Source: Motiliproteus sp. SC1-56
GTDB lineage: Bacteria > Pseudomonadota > Gammaproteobacteria > Pseudomonadales > Balneatricaceae
Assembly: GCF_017309075.1 (NCBI RefSeq)
Contig: NZ_JAEMGS010000005.1
Coordinates: forward strand, 1-64,000
DNA length: 64,000 bases
Reading direction: 5' to 3'
In this document: positions 38,305-47,397 of the stretch, piece after piece
Layout of the letters: each line of letters begins with the position of its first letter
Position numbering within the stretch: position 1 is the stretch's first letter
Notes under the pieces: model-generated
Databases searched by the model: none
What the model was told of the DNA's origin: nothing
The model's input: only the letters and a program-made list of their open reading frames with translations
Position numbers and translations under genes: made by a program

Positions 38305-39534
38305 ATGGTTTTGACCCACCCCCTGCCCCGGCACCTTACCAGCGTGCTGCTGGCCATCGGGCTGTTGAGCGCCCCCCTCAGCGGCGCGCAGGAGACGGAC
38401 TCCCCTTACGCCCCCAACGACCCAAAGCTGAAGGTCGCCACCTTCGCCGGGGGCTGTTTCTGGTGTGTTGAAGCCGGGTACGAAAAGATTCCCGGGGTAG
38501 TGGAAGCCGTCTCCGGCTACAGCGGCGGCGACAAGCCCAACCCCACCTACAAGCAGGTTTCATCCGGGCGCACCGGCCACACCGAAGCGGTCCAGGTCTA
38601 TTACGACCCCGATCAAATCACCTACGAAGGGCTGGTCCAGGGTCTCTGGCGGATGATGGACCCCACCGACCCCGACGGTCAGTTTGTCGACCGGGGCCGG
38701 CAGTACCGCCCGGCGATTTTCTACCACGATGCCGAACAGCAGCGAATCGCCGAGGCCGCGAAGGCCGCATTGCAGGCATCCGGCCGCTATGAAAAGCCGG
38801 TGGTAATCGAAATCGTCCCCTTCAAAAAGTTCTGGGATGCCGAGGAGTACCACCAGGACTACTACGAGAAAAACCCCATCCGCTACCACCTCTACACCTT
38901 CAACTCGGGACGCTACCAGTTCATCAAGAAGATCTGGGGGGAGAACTACGAGCTCGACTTCAGCCCCTACCGGCCCGACAAGCAGGCCTTCATCCCCCCC
39001 GTTACCGGCGCCTTGAAACAGACCGCCGCAATCGAGAACGAAGCGCTTCAAACCAAAATCCAGGGCTTCGACCCGGCGACCTTCGTCAGGCCCACCGACG
39101 CGGAGCTGCGGCAACGGCTGACGCCGCTGCAGTACGAAGTCACCCAAGAGGAGGGCACCGAACGCGCCTTCAGCAACCCCATGTTCGAGGAGAAGCGGGC
39201 CGGCATCTACGTGGATATCGTGTCCGGGGAGCCGCTATTTCTCTCCACCGACAAGTACCGCTCGGGCACCGGCTGGCCCAGTTTTACCCGGCCCATCAAC
39301 CCCGATGCGCTGGTGGAGAAGAAGGATATCAGCTGGCTCGGGGTCCGCACGGAGGTGCGCAGCACGCACGCCGACTCACACCTGGGCCACGTCTTCAACG
39401 ACGGTCCGGCCCCCACCGGGCTGCGCTACTGCATCAACGCGGCGGCGTTGCGCTTCATTCCCAAGGAGAAGATGGCCAAAGAGGGCTACGGCGCCTACCT
39501 CGACCTAGTCCAGCCACCGCTCAAGGAGTCCTGA
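38305..39534 (+). CDS. msrAB: Exported methionine sulfoxide reductase MsrA-MsrB fusion
   Basis: A 409-residue two-domain enzyme that repairs both S- and R-methionine sulfoxide. A signal peptide ends near SGAQ, so it acts in the periplasm. MsrA spans about 47-210 with catalytic [15 protein letters not shown] and the C-terminal [11 protein letters not shown]. MsrB spans about 270-400 with [34 protein letters not shown] and catalytic Cys in RYCINAAAL. The zinc-binding CxxC pairs of many MsrB proteins are not seen. Start is the ATG with GGAGG upstream. Confidence 0.95.
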   Translation: MVLTHPLPRHLTSVLLAIGLLSAPLSGAQETDSPYAPNDPKLKVATFAGGCFWCVEAGYEKIPGVVEAVSGYSGGDKPNPTYKQVSSGRTGHTEAVQVYYDPDQITYEGLVQGLWRMMDPTDPDGQFVDRGRQYRPAIFYHDAEQQRIAEAAKAALQASGRYEKPVVIEIVPFKKFWDAEEYHQDYYEKNPIRYHLYTFNSGRYQFIKKIWGENYELDFSPYRPDKQAFIPPVTGALKQTAAIENEALQTKIQGFDPATFVRPTDAELRQRLTPLQYEVTQEEGTERAFSNPMFEEKRAGIYVDIVSGEPLFLSTDKYRSGTGWPSFTRPINPDALVEKKDISWLGVRTEVRSTHADSHLGHVFNDGPAPTGLRYCINAAALRFIPKEKMAKEGYGAYLDLVQPPLKES

Positions 39535-39570
39535 GCAGCTATCGACAAGAGCCGTTGCGCTCCGGGGAAC

Positions 39571-39609
39571 GGCGGCCCTCCCGAGACGAGGGCCGCCAGG
39601 TGCTCTTTT
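39571..39609 (+). terminator. Terminator-like hairpin after msrAB
   Basis: A perfect 10-bp stem (GGCGGCCCTC/GAGGGCCGCC) with a CCGAGAC loop begins 37 bp after the msrAB stop. A TTTT run follows but only 8 bases beyond the stem, so termination efficiency is uncertain. Confidence 0.6.
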
Positions 39610-39796
39610 CTGTGAGCCGTTTCACCTGATCACTTCCTTGCGCTATCACACGCCCATCAGGCTCCCATGACGCCCCTATAACACAAGGCCTTTGCGTCGA
39701 AACATTCGGCGCGCTGATGGGTGACAAGGATCGGCCGTCGAGAGACAGCGCCTACCTCAGATCCTAATCACTTGTTTTAGTTACCCTCCTTATCAT

Positions 39797-39810
39797 TTGA
39801 CTCAGATCAA
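39797..39810. promoter_or_regulatory. FNR/Anr box upstream of the third chemoreceptor gene
   Basis: TTGACTCAGATCAA matches the FNR consensus in 9 of 10 half-site positions. It lies 208 bp upstream of the chemoreceptor ATG in a 483-bp AT-rich gap. A TATAAG sequence at 39843-39848 could be the -10, which would place the box near -51, so the exact promoter is unsettled. Confidence 0.6.
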
Positions 39811-39851
39811 CCTGAACTCAATAAAGCCGTCCAAGGCAGCTTTATAAGACT

Positions 39852-39886
39852 TTTTCCTATACCCACTCCGACCCCGAATAGGAAAA
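39852..39886. repeat. Inverted repeat in chemoreceptor leader
   Basis: TTTTCCTAT and ATAGGAAAA form a perfect 9-bp inverted repeat with a 17-base loop, just downstream of the FNR box. It overlaps the likely transcription start, so it may be an operator or an mRNA stem. No T run follows. Confidence 0.45.
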
Positions 39887-40017
39887 TATGAGAAAAGAAC
39901 AAAACAGAACTTAACGCAATTGCGCCAGGGAACGCCCTTCACCAGGGACGCCGGCGTAACGCTCAACCCATGCTGTAACGCATCCACCGCCGGTAGCGGG
40001 TGGCAAGGAGTGCCATC

Positions 40018-41667
40018 ATGAAATCGTTCTTGCTTAACCTACGTGTACGCAACAAGCTGATTGCCCTGGGGGCCATCGCAGTCGGCGGTATTCTGCTGCT
40101 GCAAGGCCTCTCCCTGAGTACCTTTGATAAGGAGCTGCTGAGTACCAAAAAAACCGAGCTTCAGCACCTGACGGAAAATGCCTACAGCCTGATCGAACAG
40201 CAGCAGGCCCTGGTGGAGGCCGGCATCAAGGGACGCGCCGAGGCGGAAAAGGCCGCCTTCGAGGCAATCGCGGCGCTGCGATACGGCAGCAACGACTATT
40301 TCTTCATCATCGACGGCGACTACCGCATGCGCATGCACCCCATGAAGCCGGACTTGGTCGGTCGGGAGCTGACCGCCATCGCCGATGCCAAAGGCGACCG
40401 CTTTTTCGGACGGCTGGTGGATAACGCCCGCCGCGAAGGATCCAGCCTGACCCGCTACTACTGGTCCCGACCCAATAGCGAAGCGCCGGTGCCCAAGCTC
40501 TCCTACGCCAAGTTCCACCCCGGCTGGGATCTGGTGGTCGCCACCGGCGTCTACGTTGACGATCTTGACGCCATCTTCTGGCGCGAGGTCCGCACCAACG
40601 CCACCCTGGGCGGACTGGTCCTGTTAGCCGTGGTCATTCTGACAACCCTGATCAGCCGTTCGATCAACGGTCCGCTCTCAAGGCTGCAGGCGACCATGGA
40701 GCAAGCCTGCGAGAACCGGGACCTGAGACTGCGCGCGGACCTGAAAACCGAGGATGAGTTGGGCCGCATGTCCCGGGCCTTCGACAGCATGATGGTGACC
40801 TTCAACGGGCTGGTGCTGGAAATCACCGCCGCCACCAGCCAGGTCGCCGGCGCCGCCAACGAGCTCTCGGCCACCACTCTGCAGACCAGCCAGGGGATGG
40901 AAGAGCAGAAGCGAGAGACCCTGCAGGTAGCCGCGGCGGTCAATCAAATGAACGCCACCGTACACGAGGTAGCCAACAACGTCGGCAAGGCGGCGGATGC
41001 CTCCACCGAGGGCGCCCGCTCGGTCAGCCACGGGCAGGCGATCATGGATCAAACGGTCAAGGCCGTCACCCAGCTCGCGGAGCGGCTGGCCAAGTCGACC
41101 GAGCTGACCCGCACCCTGGAGCAGGAGAGCGCCAACATCAATACCATCCTGGAGGTGATCAACGGGGTCGCCGAACAGACCAACCTGCTGGCCCTTAACG
41201 CCGCCATCGAAGCCGCCCGGGCCGGTGAGCAGGGCCGCGGCTTCGCGGTGGTCGCCGACGAAGTACGCACCCTGGCCCAGCGAACCAGCGAGTCAACCGC
41301 GCAGATCAAGGCGGTGATCGAACAGCTTCAGAACGGCACCGCAGCGGCGGTCAGCGCCATGCAGGAAAGCAGCGAGGAAGCAGAGCGCACCTCCGGCTTT
41401 GCCGACGAGGCAGGGCAGGCGCTGCAGCAGATCTCAACCTCCATCGAGCAGATCGATGGCATGACGGTTCAGATCGCCAGCGCTTCGGAGGAGCAATCTG
41501 CGGTGGCCGACGAAATTAACCAGAACATCGAGCAGATCAGTCGCGTCACGGAAGAGAGCAGCGAGGCCGTTTCCCAGGTGGCCCGCGCCAGCGAGGAGCT
41601 GGCTCACCTGGCCGAGCACCTGCAAGAACTCTCCCACCGTTTCTCGGTGACCGAAGAGGCCGGCTGA
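40018..41667 (+). CDS. Methyl-accepting chemotaxis protein with single Cache domain
   Basis: A 549-residue chemoreceptor. TM1 is at about 14-31 and a periplasmic single Cache domain follows ([20 protein letters not shown], then [20 protein letters not shown]). TM2 is at about 196-214, then HAMP and the signalling hairpin with [20 protein letters not shown] at about 386-405. Periplasmic sCache domains with YFFI and HPMKP motifs often bind small carboxylates. ATG at 40018 has AAGGAG eight bases upstream; an earlier ATG-like start at 40000 lacks this. Likely induced at low oxygen through the FNR box. Confidence 0.93.
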   Translation: MKSFLLNLRVRNKLIALGAIAVGGILLLQGLSLSTFDKELLSTKKTELQHLTENAYSLIEQQQALVEAGIKGRAEAEKAAFEAIAALRYGSNDYFFIIDGDYRMRMHPMKPDLVGRELTAIADAKGDRFFGRLVDNARREGSSLTRYYWSRPNSEAPVPKLSYAKFHPGWDLVVATGVYVDDLDAIFWREVRTNATLGGLVLLAVVILTTLISRSINGPLSRLQATMEQACENRDLRLRADLKTEDELGRMSRAFDSMMVTFNGLVLEITAATSQVAGAANELSATTLQTSQGMEEQKRETLQVAAAVNQMNATVHEVANNVGKAADASTEGARSVSHGQAIMDQTVKAVTQLAERLAKSTELTRTLEQESANINTILEVINGVAEQTNLLALNAAIEAARAGEQGRGFAVVADEVRTLAQRTSESTAQIKAVIEQLQNGTAAAVSAMQESSEEAERTSGFADEAGQALQQISTSIEQIDGMTVQIASASEEQSAVADEINQNIEQISRVTEESSEAVSQVARASEELAHLAEHLQELSHRFSVTEEAG

Positions 41668-41683
41668 GCACAACGGCAGGTAC

Positions 41684-41711
41684 CTGAGCCCCGCTGTTAA
41701 CGGGGGCTCAG
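41684..41711. repeat. Hairpin between convergent genes
   Basis: CTGAGCCCC pairs with GGGGCTCAG across a short loop. It lies between the chemoreceptor stop and the stop codon of the PhnA-like gene, which is inside the right arm. It may act as a weak two-way terminator, but no T run is present. Confidence 0.45.
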
Positions 41712-42046
41712 ACCTTCTTCACAAACTCCGACTTCAGCTTCATGGCGCCGATACCGTCAATTTTGCAGTCGATGTCATGATCACCGTCCACCAGGCGAAT
41801 GTTTTTCACCTTGGTGCCCACCTTCACCACGGACGAGGAGCCCTTGACCTTGAGGTCCTTGATCACGGTGACGGTGTCGCCGTCAGCCAGGGGGTTGCCG
41901 TTGGCGTCGGTCACTACCGCCGCCGCCTCGGCCGCCGCGGTATCCGCCTCGCTCCATTCGTGAGCGCACCCGGGGCAGACGTAGAGGGTGCCGTCCTGGT
42001 AGGTGTATTCAGAATTGCACTTCGGGCACGGGGGGAGCTGTTGCAT
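41708..42046 (-). CDS. YjdM/PhnA-family zinc-ribbon protein
   Basis: A 112-residue protein with an N-terminal zinc ribbon ([28 protein letters not shown]) and a C-terminal SH3-like PhnA domain ([20 protein letters not shown], then [20 protein letters not shown]). This family was once linked to phosphonates but its real role is unsettled. The ATG at 42046 begins the conserved region; the frame is open upstream without support. Confidence 0.9.
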   Translation of the reverse strand: MQQLPPCPKCNSEYTYQDGTLYVCPGCAHEWSEADTAAAEAAAVVTDANGNPLADGDTVTVIKDLKVKGSSSVVKVGTKVKNIRLVDGDHDIDCKIDGIGAMKLKSEFVKKV

Positions 42047-42172
42047 AGGATTCGGACCGGTTGACTGGGTATGAAAGGAGTTGGGAGCGGATAAGAACAG
42101 ATTTGCCGCCGAATTGCCAGACGCCTTGCCGAAGCCTACCCGGCAAAGCCCCCGGCACAACCGCCCTTTCGC

Positions 42173-42442
42173 TCAGGCGTTGACCCAGACCTGACCGGCC
42201 ACCACGAACGCCGCCACCAGCCCCCAGCCGGCATAAGTCAGCAGCTTTTCACTCATCCGGCCCTGGCGCTGCAGCCGAAAGCCGTAGAGCACGACTGCCG
42301 CCACCAGCACCTGCACCCCCATCAATCCCAGGCTGCCGGGGAAGATGTGGCTGCCAAGATCAACCCCGAGCAGCAGCGCACCGCCGCGGATCACCCCAAA
42401 GCCGAGCAGCAGAATACTGAAAATTTTCAGGTAGTGGAGCAT
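42173..42442 (-). CDS. Small three-helix membrane protein
   Basis: An 89-residue hydrophobic protein with about three membrane helices (KIFSILLLGFGVIRGGALLL; LMGVQVLVAAVVLYGFRL; YAGWGLVAAFVVAGQVWV). Its ATG overlaps the stop of the upstream GDCCVxC gene by one base (TGATG), so they are translationally coupled and probably work together. No family recognised. Confidence 0.7.
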   Translation of the reverse strand: MLHYLKIFSILLLGFGVIRGGALLLGVDLGSHIFPGSLGLMGVQVLVAAVVLYGFRLQRQGRMSEKLLTYAGWGLVAAFVVAGQVWVNA

Positions 42443-42672
42443 CAGGGTTCTCCCGGCTGCCCCTGGTGACAGCACCCCTGATCGAGCTGAATCGGCGGGC
42501 AAGGGGTATCTCCGTAAGAGCAGAAGACACAGCAATCACCCGGTTGGGGCTTGAGCAGGCGGCCGCACCCCCGGCAGTCGTAATAGTACTGGCAGGCGTT
42601 CTCAGGCATGCGCTCGGTTGCCATGTGACCGCAATGGGGGCAGCGCAGGGTCGATTCTATTTTCAGTTCCAT
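42442..42672 (-). CDS. GDCCVxC-domain small protein
   Basis: A 76-residue cysteine-rich protein with CPHCGHMATERMP, a CRGCG pair and the signature GDCCVFCSYGDTPCPPIQ, then CCHQG. This is the GDCCVxC-domain (seleno)protein family, in which some members have selenocysteine; here all positions are ordinary Cys codons. The first half looks like a zinc ribbon. Members are often found near metal-resistance genes, to my recollection. Function unproven. It is coupled to the small membrane protein downstream. Confidence 0.8.
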   Translation of the reverse strand: MELKIESTLRCPHCGHMATERMPENACQYYYDCRGCGRLLKPQPGDCCVFCSYGDTPCPPIQLDQGCCHQGQPGEP

Positions 42673-42748
42673 GTTTCTCCACTCTTATTTTGCCCGTCAT
42701 AGGGCAAGCGCCGCCTTCGATGTCGATCGCAACGACGAGGCTATTGGC

Positions 42749-43342
42749 TCAGTGATGGTTTGCGTGCGGGCCATGCCCATGCTGCCCGCCGGCCCCCCGG
42801 TTACCCCGCAGCCGATTATAAAGATGGACCTGGTGCCGGGTCAGAAGGTCGGCCTGCACCAGGTGTGCCTGCAGATGCACAGCGCGCAATTGCGCGCTCA
42901 GGCCTCCGATGTGTTTCAGCTTCGCCTGGAGCTTGGTCACCGTCGCCTGTTGGCTGGCAAACAGGCGGCCCAGATCTTCCTCGGCCGCCACCAGTTCCGC
43001 GCCCAACGCTTGCGCCCGCTGCTGCATCTGCTCAAACAGGGCCTGGCTCTCTCCCCGCTGCGCTTCGGTTAGCCCCAGCGCGTCCGCAAGTTCCAGCACA
43101 TGCGCAGGCCCCGGATAGCCGTTCAGCTCAGCCGCCTTCGCCTGGCCCATCCCTTTGCCGGCGAGCAGACCTGCCCGCTCATCCGCTGCCAGCGCGCTGA
43201 CCGCAACGGCGTCTTGCTCTCCTGCCTCCACCGCCCCGGCGCATGGGGCGACGACCGGCGCCAAGGCCACCGTCACCGGCCACAGGTACCGGTTCAGCAC
43301 TGTTTTCTTTACCCATGATTGCATCGCCAGTGCTTGCTTCAC
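42749..43342 (-). CDS. Spy/CpxP-like periplasmic protein with His-rich tail
   Basis: A 197-residue exported helical protein. A hydrophobic signal region (NRYLWPVTVALAPVVAPCAG) is followed by LELADALGLTEAQRGESQAL. The LTxxQ pattern and long helices (AQALGAELVAAEEDLGRLFA) are those of Spy/CpxP or heavy-metal sensor CnrX-like proteins. The tail GQHGHGPHANHH could bind metal. Start chosen as GTG at 43342 with GGAGG eight bases upstream. It precedes the GDCCVxC pair by 76 bp on the same strand. Confidence 0.7.
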   Translation of the reverse strand: MKQALAMQSWVKKTVLNRYLWPVTVALAPVVAPCAGAVEAGEQDAVAVSALAADERAGLLAGKGMGQAKAAELNGYPGPAHVLELADALGLTEAQRGESQALFEQMQQRAQALGAELVAAEEDLGRLFASQQATVTKLQAKLKHIGGLSAQLRAVHLQAHLVQADLLTRHQVHLYNRLRGNRGAGGQHGHGPHANHH

Positions 43343-43706
43343 CAAAGGATCCTCCCCGCCTTTACTTCGGTTACGTTTATGATGGGTGAGCCGGCGGATA
43401 AAACCAACCCCGTAAGCCCTTTACGCAAAACGCGTCGAGATTACGCACCCCATCATCAACCCTCCGCGTCGGCAGAGGGTCTCCAGCCGCGCCGGCAGCG
43501 CTGGAGACCGCGCCCCGTTTGGCTACACTTTCAACTGAATCTGGCGGATAGCAGTACGGTAAAAACCGTCTCCACTACCCGAACCGCGTGCCCTTGGGAA
43601 CTGCACCATGGCAGCCAGTACCTCAACCCGACCGAACGCTTTTTTCCGCCGCCCAGTTGGCCACGACAGCCAGCTTGTTGCTACCCATGAAAGCGGGGTG
43701 GCCTAA
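43343..43706. other. Intergenic region upstream of the YihY-type gene
   Basis: A 364-bp divergent gap with the ribosome site of the Spy-like gene at the left edge. Several open frames cross it but none has a good start or protein-like composition. I see no strong promoter or repeat. Confidence 0.5.
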
Positions 43707-44561
43707 ATGGATTTGGGTTTCGCATTGCGGGTACTTAAGCAGGCGCTCAAGAGTTTCTTCAAGGACAACGTACTCTCGCTCTCCGCCGCCCTCTCCTTCT
43801 ACACCCTGCTCTCCTTCGCGCCGCTGCTGGTGCTGGCCCTCTGGATGACCTCGTCCATCGGCTACGACTCCCAGGAGGTCCTGCTCGAACAATTAGACTC
43901 CCTGGCCGGCAGCGGCGCCCGCGACACCGCCGAGGTGGTGATCCAGAGCGCCAGTGAAGAGCCCTACATCGGCAGCATGGCCGGGATCGCGGGGCTCGGG
44001 ATCTCGCTGATCGGCGCCACCACCGCCTTTGCCCAACTCCAGGCTTCGCTGAACCAGATCTGGGGCATTAAGGTGCCGCCGGGACGGGCGATCTGGGTGT
44101 GGCTGCGCCGGCGCCTGCTGTCGCTGGCCCTGATCGGACTGCTGGTGTGCATCCTGATTCTCTCCTTGAGCGTCAGTTCCGCCCTGGGGATCTTCCTCGC
44201 CAAAGCCGGCCAGTCCTGGGATATGCTCAACCAGCTGGTCAGCACGCTGGTGATCATCGGCCTGTTCACGGTGCTCTTCCGCTACCTGGCCGACGCCAAC
44301 CTGGACTGGCGAAAAGCGGTCCTGGGGGGCGTGGTGACCGGGGTGCTGTTCTCGCTGGGCAAATGGGGCATCGGCAACTACCTGGCCCGGGGGGACGTGG
44401 GCGGGGCCTACGGGGCGGCCGGCTCGGTGGTGGTGCTGATGGTCTGGGTCTACTACTCCAGCGCCATTTTCTTTTTTGGCGCCGAGATACTGCAGGCCTG
44501 GTACCGGCTACGGGGGCGCACCATTCCGGCAGCGGAGCACGCTGTGAAGGTGCGCGACTGA
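43707..44561 (+). CDS. YihY/BrkB-family inner-membrane protein
   Basis: A 284-residue protein with six membrane helices and the YihY signature: DNVLSLSAALSFYTLLSFAP near the N-terminus, STLVIIGLFTVLFRYLADAN, WRKAVLGGVVTGVLFSLGKW and AAGSVVVLMVWVYYSSAIFF. The family (formerly called ribonuclease BN in error) has unknown function. Convergent with the DUF1499 gene. Confidence 0.92.
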   Translation: MDLGFALRVLKQALKSFFKDNVLSLSAALSFYTLLSFAPLLVLALWMTSSIGYDSQEVLLEQLDSLAGSGARDTAEVVIQSASEEPYIGSMAGIAGLGISLIGATTAFAQLQASLNQIWGIKVPPGRAIWVWLRRRLLSLALIGLLVCILILSLSVSSALGIFLAKAGQSWDMLNQLVSTLVIIGLFTVLFRYLADANLDWRKAVLGGVVTGVLFSLGKWGIGNYLARGDVGGAYGAAGSVVVLMVWVYYSSAIFFFGAEILQAWYRLRGRTIPAAEHAVKVRD

Positions 44562-44582
44562 TTCACGGGGAGCGGTCCCCGC

Positions 44583-45050
44583 TCAGTGCGTGTAACCCTG
44601 GCGCAACTGCTCCACCCGCACGCGATTCGCCCCCAGGTCGCTGGTGCCGACCCGCGAGGCCGAGCGCAGGTGAATCACGCCGTTGGCCACATCCCGCCGG
44701 GCCTCGAAATCGTCCACGAATCCGAATAGCTGACTGGTAAAGGTCGCGGCCAGGTAGTCGCCCTGGACCTGCTTGAGCTCGCCCCCCTGGTCACGAATCA
44801 CCTGCTGAAAACGCTGCCAGTCCGCATCGGCCTGGCCTTCCGGCAACGGCAGCGGGGCCACCAACTTGTCCGGCGGTGTACCGGCTTCGCTGCAGACACA
44901 GTTGGGCTTGGGGGAGCAGGGCGCCAGGTGCCCCGCGACCAGCCCCGGGGCCTCGCCGCTCTTGGACTGGTGCGCCTTGACCACCAGCAGCACGACCACG
45001 GTGATCAGGGCACCGCCCACCGCAATGCCGAGAATGCTCAACAGTTTCAT
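44583..45050 (-). CDS. DUF1499 protein with N-terminal membrane anchor
   Basis: A 155-residue protein with one N-terminal membrane helix (LSILGIAVGGALITVVVLLV). The DUF1499 core has CSPKPNCVCSEAG, VQGDYLAATFTSQLFGFVDD and VIHLRSASRVGTSDLGANR. Family function unknown. ATG at 45050 has AAGGAG eight bases upstream. Confidence 0.9.
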   Translation of the reverse strand: MKLLSILGIAVGGALITVVVLLVVKAHQSKSGEAPGLVAGHLAPCSPKPNCVCSEAGTPPDKLVAPLPLPEGQADADWQRFQQVIRDQGGELKQVQGDYLAATFTSQLFGFVDDFEARRDVANGVIHLRSASRVGTSDLGANRVRVEQLRQGYTH

Positions 45051-45236
45051 GATGGCTCCTTGTGCCGGTTTAAATCGCGGGGGGCAGTATAACGACCCGC
45101 GCGGGCCAGGGCGATGACCGGCAGCGCTTGTTTGAATCCCCAGTGACAACAGGCGCCAACCCGCGGCGGCTTATCTGGTAGACTCGACTCCCCCACCCGG
45201 GGTTCACCGATCACAGGCGAAGAGGACGGTCTCGAT

Positions 45237-45884
45237 TTGAGCGATACACTTACCGCGGCGCCGGGCGCCATTCACCGGGCAGAGGGGCTTAACAACGCCC
45301 TCGCAGCACTGGCCGACATCGACCCGCACCTGGGCAAGGCCCTCGCCGAGATCGGCTCCCCCTCGCCCCGCGCCCGCCCCCGTGGATTTGAGACCCTGGT
45401 GAGCGCCATCATCGGCCAGCAGATTTCCAAGGCCGCCGCCACGGCGGTCGAAGGGAGGGTCCGCGAGCTGTTACCCGAGTTCACCCCCCGGGCGCTGCTC
45501 GCCTTGGAGGTCGAGCAGCTGCGCGCCGCGGGCCTGTCGGGACGCAAGGTGGAGTATGCCCAGGGGTTGGCCACCGCGGTGGAGTCCGGCGCGCTCGACC
45601 TAGAGGCTCTTGACGGAATGGACGACCAGGCGGCCATCGAAGCCATCAGCGCCCTGCGGGGCTTTGGCCGCTGGAGCGCGGAGATTTACCTGATGTTCTC
45701 CCTCGGCCGTCCCGACATCTTTCCCGCCGATGACCTGGCGCTGCGGGTGGCCCTGGGCCGGCTCAAGGGACTCGACGAGCGCCCCACGGCAGGCCAGGCC
45801 CGCAAGCTGGTCAGCCACTGGGCCCCCTGGCGCAGCGCCGGTGCGCTCTTTTTGTGGCACTATTACCGGGCGGCGCCGCTCTAA
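45237..45884 (+). CDS. AlkA-type DNA-3-methyladenine glycosylase II
   Basis: A 215-residue helix-hairpin-helix glycosylase that removes alkylated bases. FETLVSAIIGQQISKAAATA matches the glycosylase core. The HhH and catalytic region is ALRGFGRWSAEIYLMFSLGR, then PDIFPADDLALRVAL with the catalytic Asp. It lacks the N-terminal domain of E. coli AlkA, as in compact bacterial versions. The only fitting start is TTG at 45237, with GAGGA upstream. Confidence 0.9.
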   Translation: MSDTLTAAPGAIHRAEGLNNALAALADIDPHLGKALAEIGSPSPRARPRGFETLVSAIIGQQISKAAATAVEGRVRELLPEFTPRALLALEVEQLRAAGLSGRKVEYAQGLATAVESGALDLEALDGMDDQAAIEAISALRGFGRWSAEIYLMFSLGRPDIFPADDLALRVALGRLKGLDERPTAGQARKLVSHWAPWRSAGALFLWHYYRAAPL

Positions 45885-45965
45885 GGCGTCCCGCTTCCGC
45901 TTCCGCGACCGGGTCCCGCGTCTTTAACGCCCAACCGCCGCCGGGACCTCCTTCCGCTTACCTTC

Positions 45966-45985
45966 TTGTAGCTTGTTGTAGCTTG
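45966..45985. repeat. Tandem 10-bp repeat
   Basis: Two adjacent perfect copies of TTGTAGCTTG, 33 bp upstream of the first gene of the aldo/keto reductase run. They could be direct-repeat operator half-sites one helical turn apart, or a chance duplication. Confidence 0.4.
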
Positions 45986-46018
45986 ACAGCCGTTCGCCCC
46001 CGCCACTAGCTTGAAACC

Positions 46019-46465
46019 ATGGCGACCAACCACCCGGGGCCGACCCACCGCTTTGCTACCGGTCCCGCCCGGGCCTGGATGACCTTTCTCGCCCACGGGC
46101 TCTTCATCCTTGCCGCCTGGACCCTGTTTATCAAATACCTGTTTCCCATCGCTATGGCGCTGGCGGCGGGAAAGCCGCTTCACACCCATATCTACTGGGA
46201 CTTCTGGCCGGTGGTCCATGTCTGGCTGGGCTGGGCGTTACTGGCCCGTCCCGCCTACGCGCGCACCCTGGCACTGGTGGTCGCCCTGACGGAAGTGGTG
46301 ATCGTACTCACCCTGCTGACCGGCTTTCTGGCCGAGCCCCAGTGGAGCATCTGGCGTACCAACTGGTTCGTAAACAAGGTTTTCGTACTGGCCTGTTTCA
46401 GCGCCCTGCTGATCACCCTTCTAGTCGGGGCCGATGACCTCAAGCGCGGAGAGCGACCGTCATGA
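46019..46465 (+). CDS. Four-helix membrane protein, unknown
   Basis: A 148-residue hydrophobic protein with about four membrane helices (FLAHGLFILAAWTLFIKYLF; FWPVVHVWLGWALLARPAYA; LALVVALTEVVIVLTLLTGF; VFVLACFSALLITLLVG). Histidines fall near helix ends (HTHIYWDFWPVVHVW), so heme or metal binding is conceivable but unproven. The ATG at 46019 has a weak ribosome site; an ATG at 46079 is an alternative. Its stop overlaps the aldo/keto reductase ATG by 4 bp. Confidence 0.75.
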   Translation: MATNHPGPTHRFATGPARAWMTFLAHGLFILAAWTLFIKYLFPIAMALAAGKPLHTHIYWDFWPVVHVWLGWALLARPAYARTLALVVALTEVVIVLTLLTGFLAEPQWSIWRTNWFVNKVFVLACFSALLITLLVGADDLKRGERPS

Positions 46466-47397
46466 AGCCCATGCGCAAACCGGTCACCCGGCGCCACGCC
46501 GTCAAGTTGATGGCCATGGGGCTCTGCGCCGCCGGGCTTGGGCTGCCCCCGGCCGCCAGGGCTTTAGCGGATCCGGCGCCGACCCTCGCGACGGGGGCGC
46601 CCCTGCCCCCCATCGGCCTGGGGACCTGGATCAGTTTCAACGTAGGCCGCGACCCGCAGCTGCGACAGGCCCGCACCGAGGTGTTACGGGCTTTTTTTGA
46701 AGCCGGAGGCGGCATGGTGGACTGCTCCCCCATGTACGGCTCCTCCGCCAAGGTGCTGGGCCATGCCCTGGCGCAACTGGGGACGCCCGAATCGCTGTTT
46801 TCGGCGGAGAAGGTGTGGACCCGGGACGGCGGGGCCACCGGCGCACAGATCGCCACCCAGGCCTCGGCCTGGAACATCAAGCGCTTCGACCTGGTCCAGG
46901 TGCACAACCTGCTGGCCTGGCAGCCTCATCTGGAAGCCTTGCGCGAGATGAAGGCAGCGGGGCAGATCCGCTACCTGGGCGTGACCACTTCCCACGGTCG
47001 CCGCCACCGCGAGCTGGAAACCATCATGGCGCGAGAGCCACTGGACTTCGTACAGCTGACCTACAACCTCACCCACCGTGAGGCCGAGCGGCGGTTACTC
47101 CCCCTGGCGGCGGAGAAGGGCATCGCCGTCATCGCCAACCGGCCCTACGACGGCGGCCGGCTGATCAGCCGCCTCAAGAACCGGGGACCGGTTCCCAACT
47201 GGGCCACCGACGCCTTTGGCTGTCGCACCTGGGCCGACTTCCTGCTGCGCTTTATCATCGCCCACCCGGCGATCACCTGCGCTATTCCCGCCACCAGCCA
47301 GGTCGAGCACATGCGGGAGAACATGGCCGCTGGCGCAGGCCCCATGCCCGATGCGGCCACCCGGCAACGGATGATCCGCTTTATCGAGTCCCTCTGA
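46462..47397 (+). CDS. Tat-exported aldo/keto reductase
   Basis: A 311-residue aldo/keto reductase with an N-terminal twin-arginine-type signal (VTRRHAVKLMAMGLCAAGLG). The barrel follows: PPIGLGTWISFNVG, FFEAGGGMVDCSPMYGSSAK with catalytic Asp and Tyr, SAEKVWTR with Lys, and DLVQVHNLLAWQPHLEAL with His. The C-terminal part has FIIAHPAITCAIPATSQVEH. Periplasmic location is unusual for an NADPH-using family. The gene lies between two membrane-protein genes with overlaps or no gap. Confidence 0.88.
   Translation: MKPMRKPVTRRHAVKLMAMGLCAAGLGLPPAARALADPAPTLATGAPLPPIGLGTWISFNVGRDPQLRQARTEVLRAFFEAGGGMVDCSPMYGSSAKVLGHALAQLGTPESLFSAEKVWTRDGGATGAQIATQASAWNIKRFDLVQVHNLLAWQPHLEALREMKAAGQIRYLGVTTSHGRRHRELETIMAREPLDFVQLTYNLTHREAERRLLPLAAEKGIAVIANRPYDGGRLISRLKNRGPVPNWATDAFGCRTWADFLLRFIIAHPAITCAIPATSQVEHMRENMAAGAGPMPDAATRQRMIRFIESL

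Noticed and set aside
39802-39987. A 61-codon minus-strand frame in the chemoreceptor upstream region
   Set aside because: It starts without a ribosome site and covers the FNR box and inverted repeat, which explain the region better.
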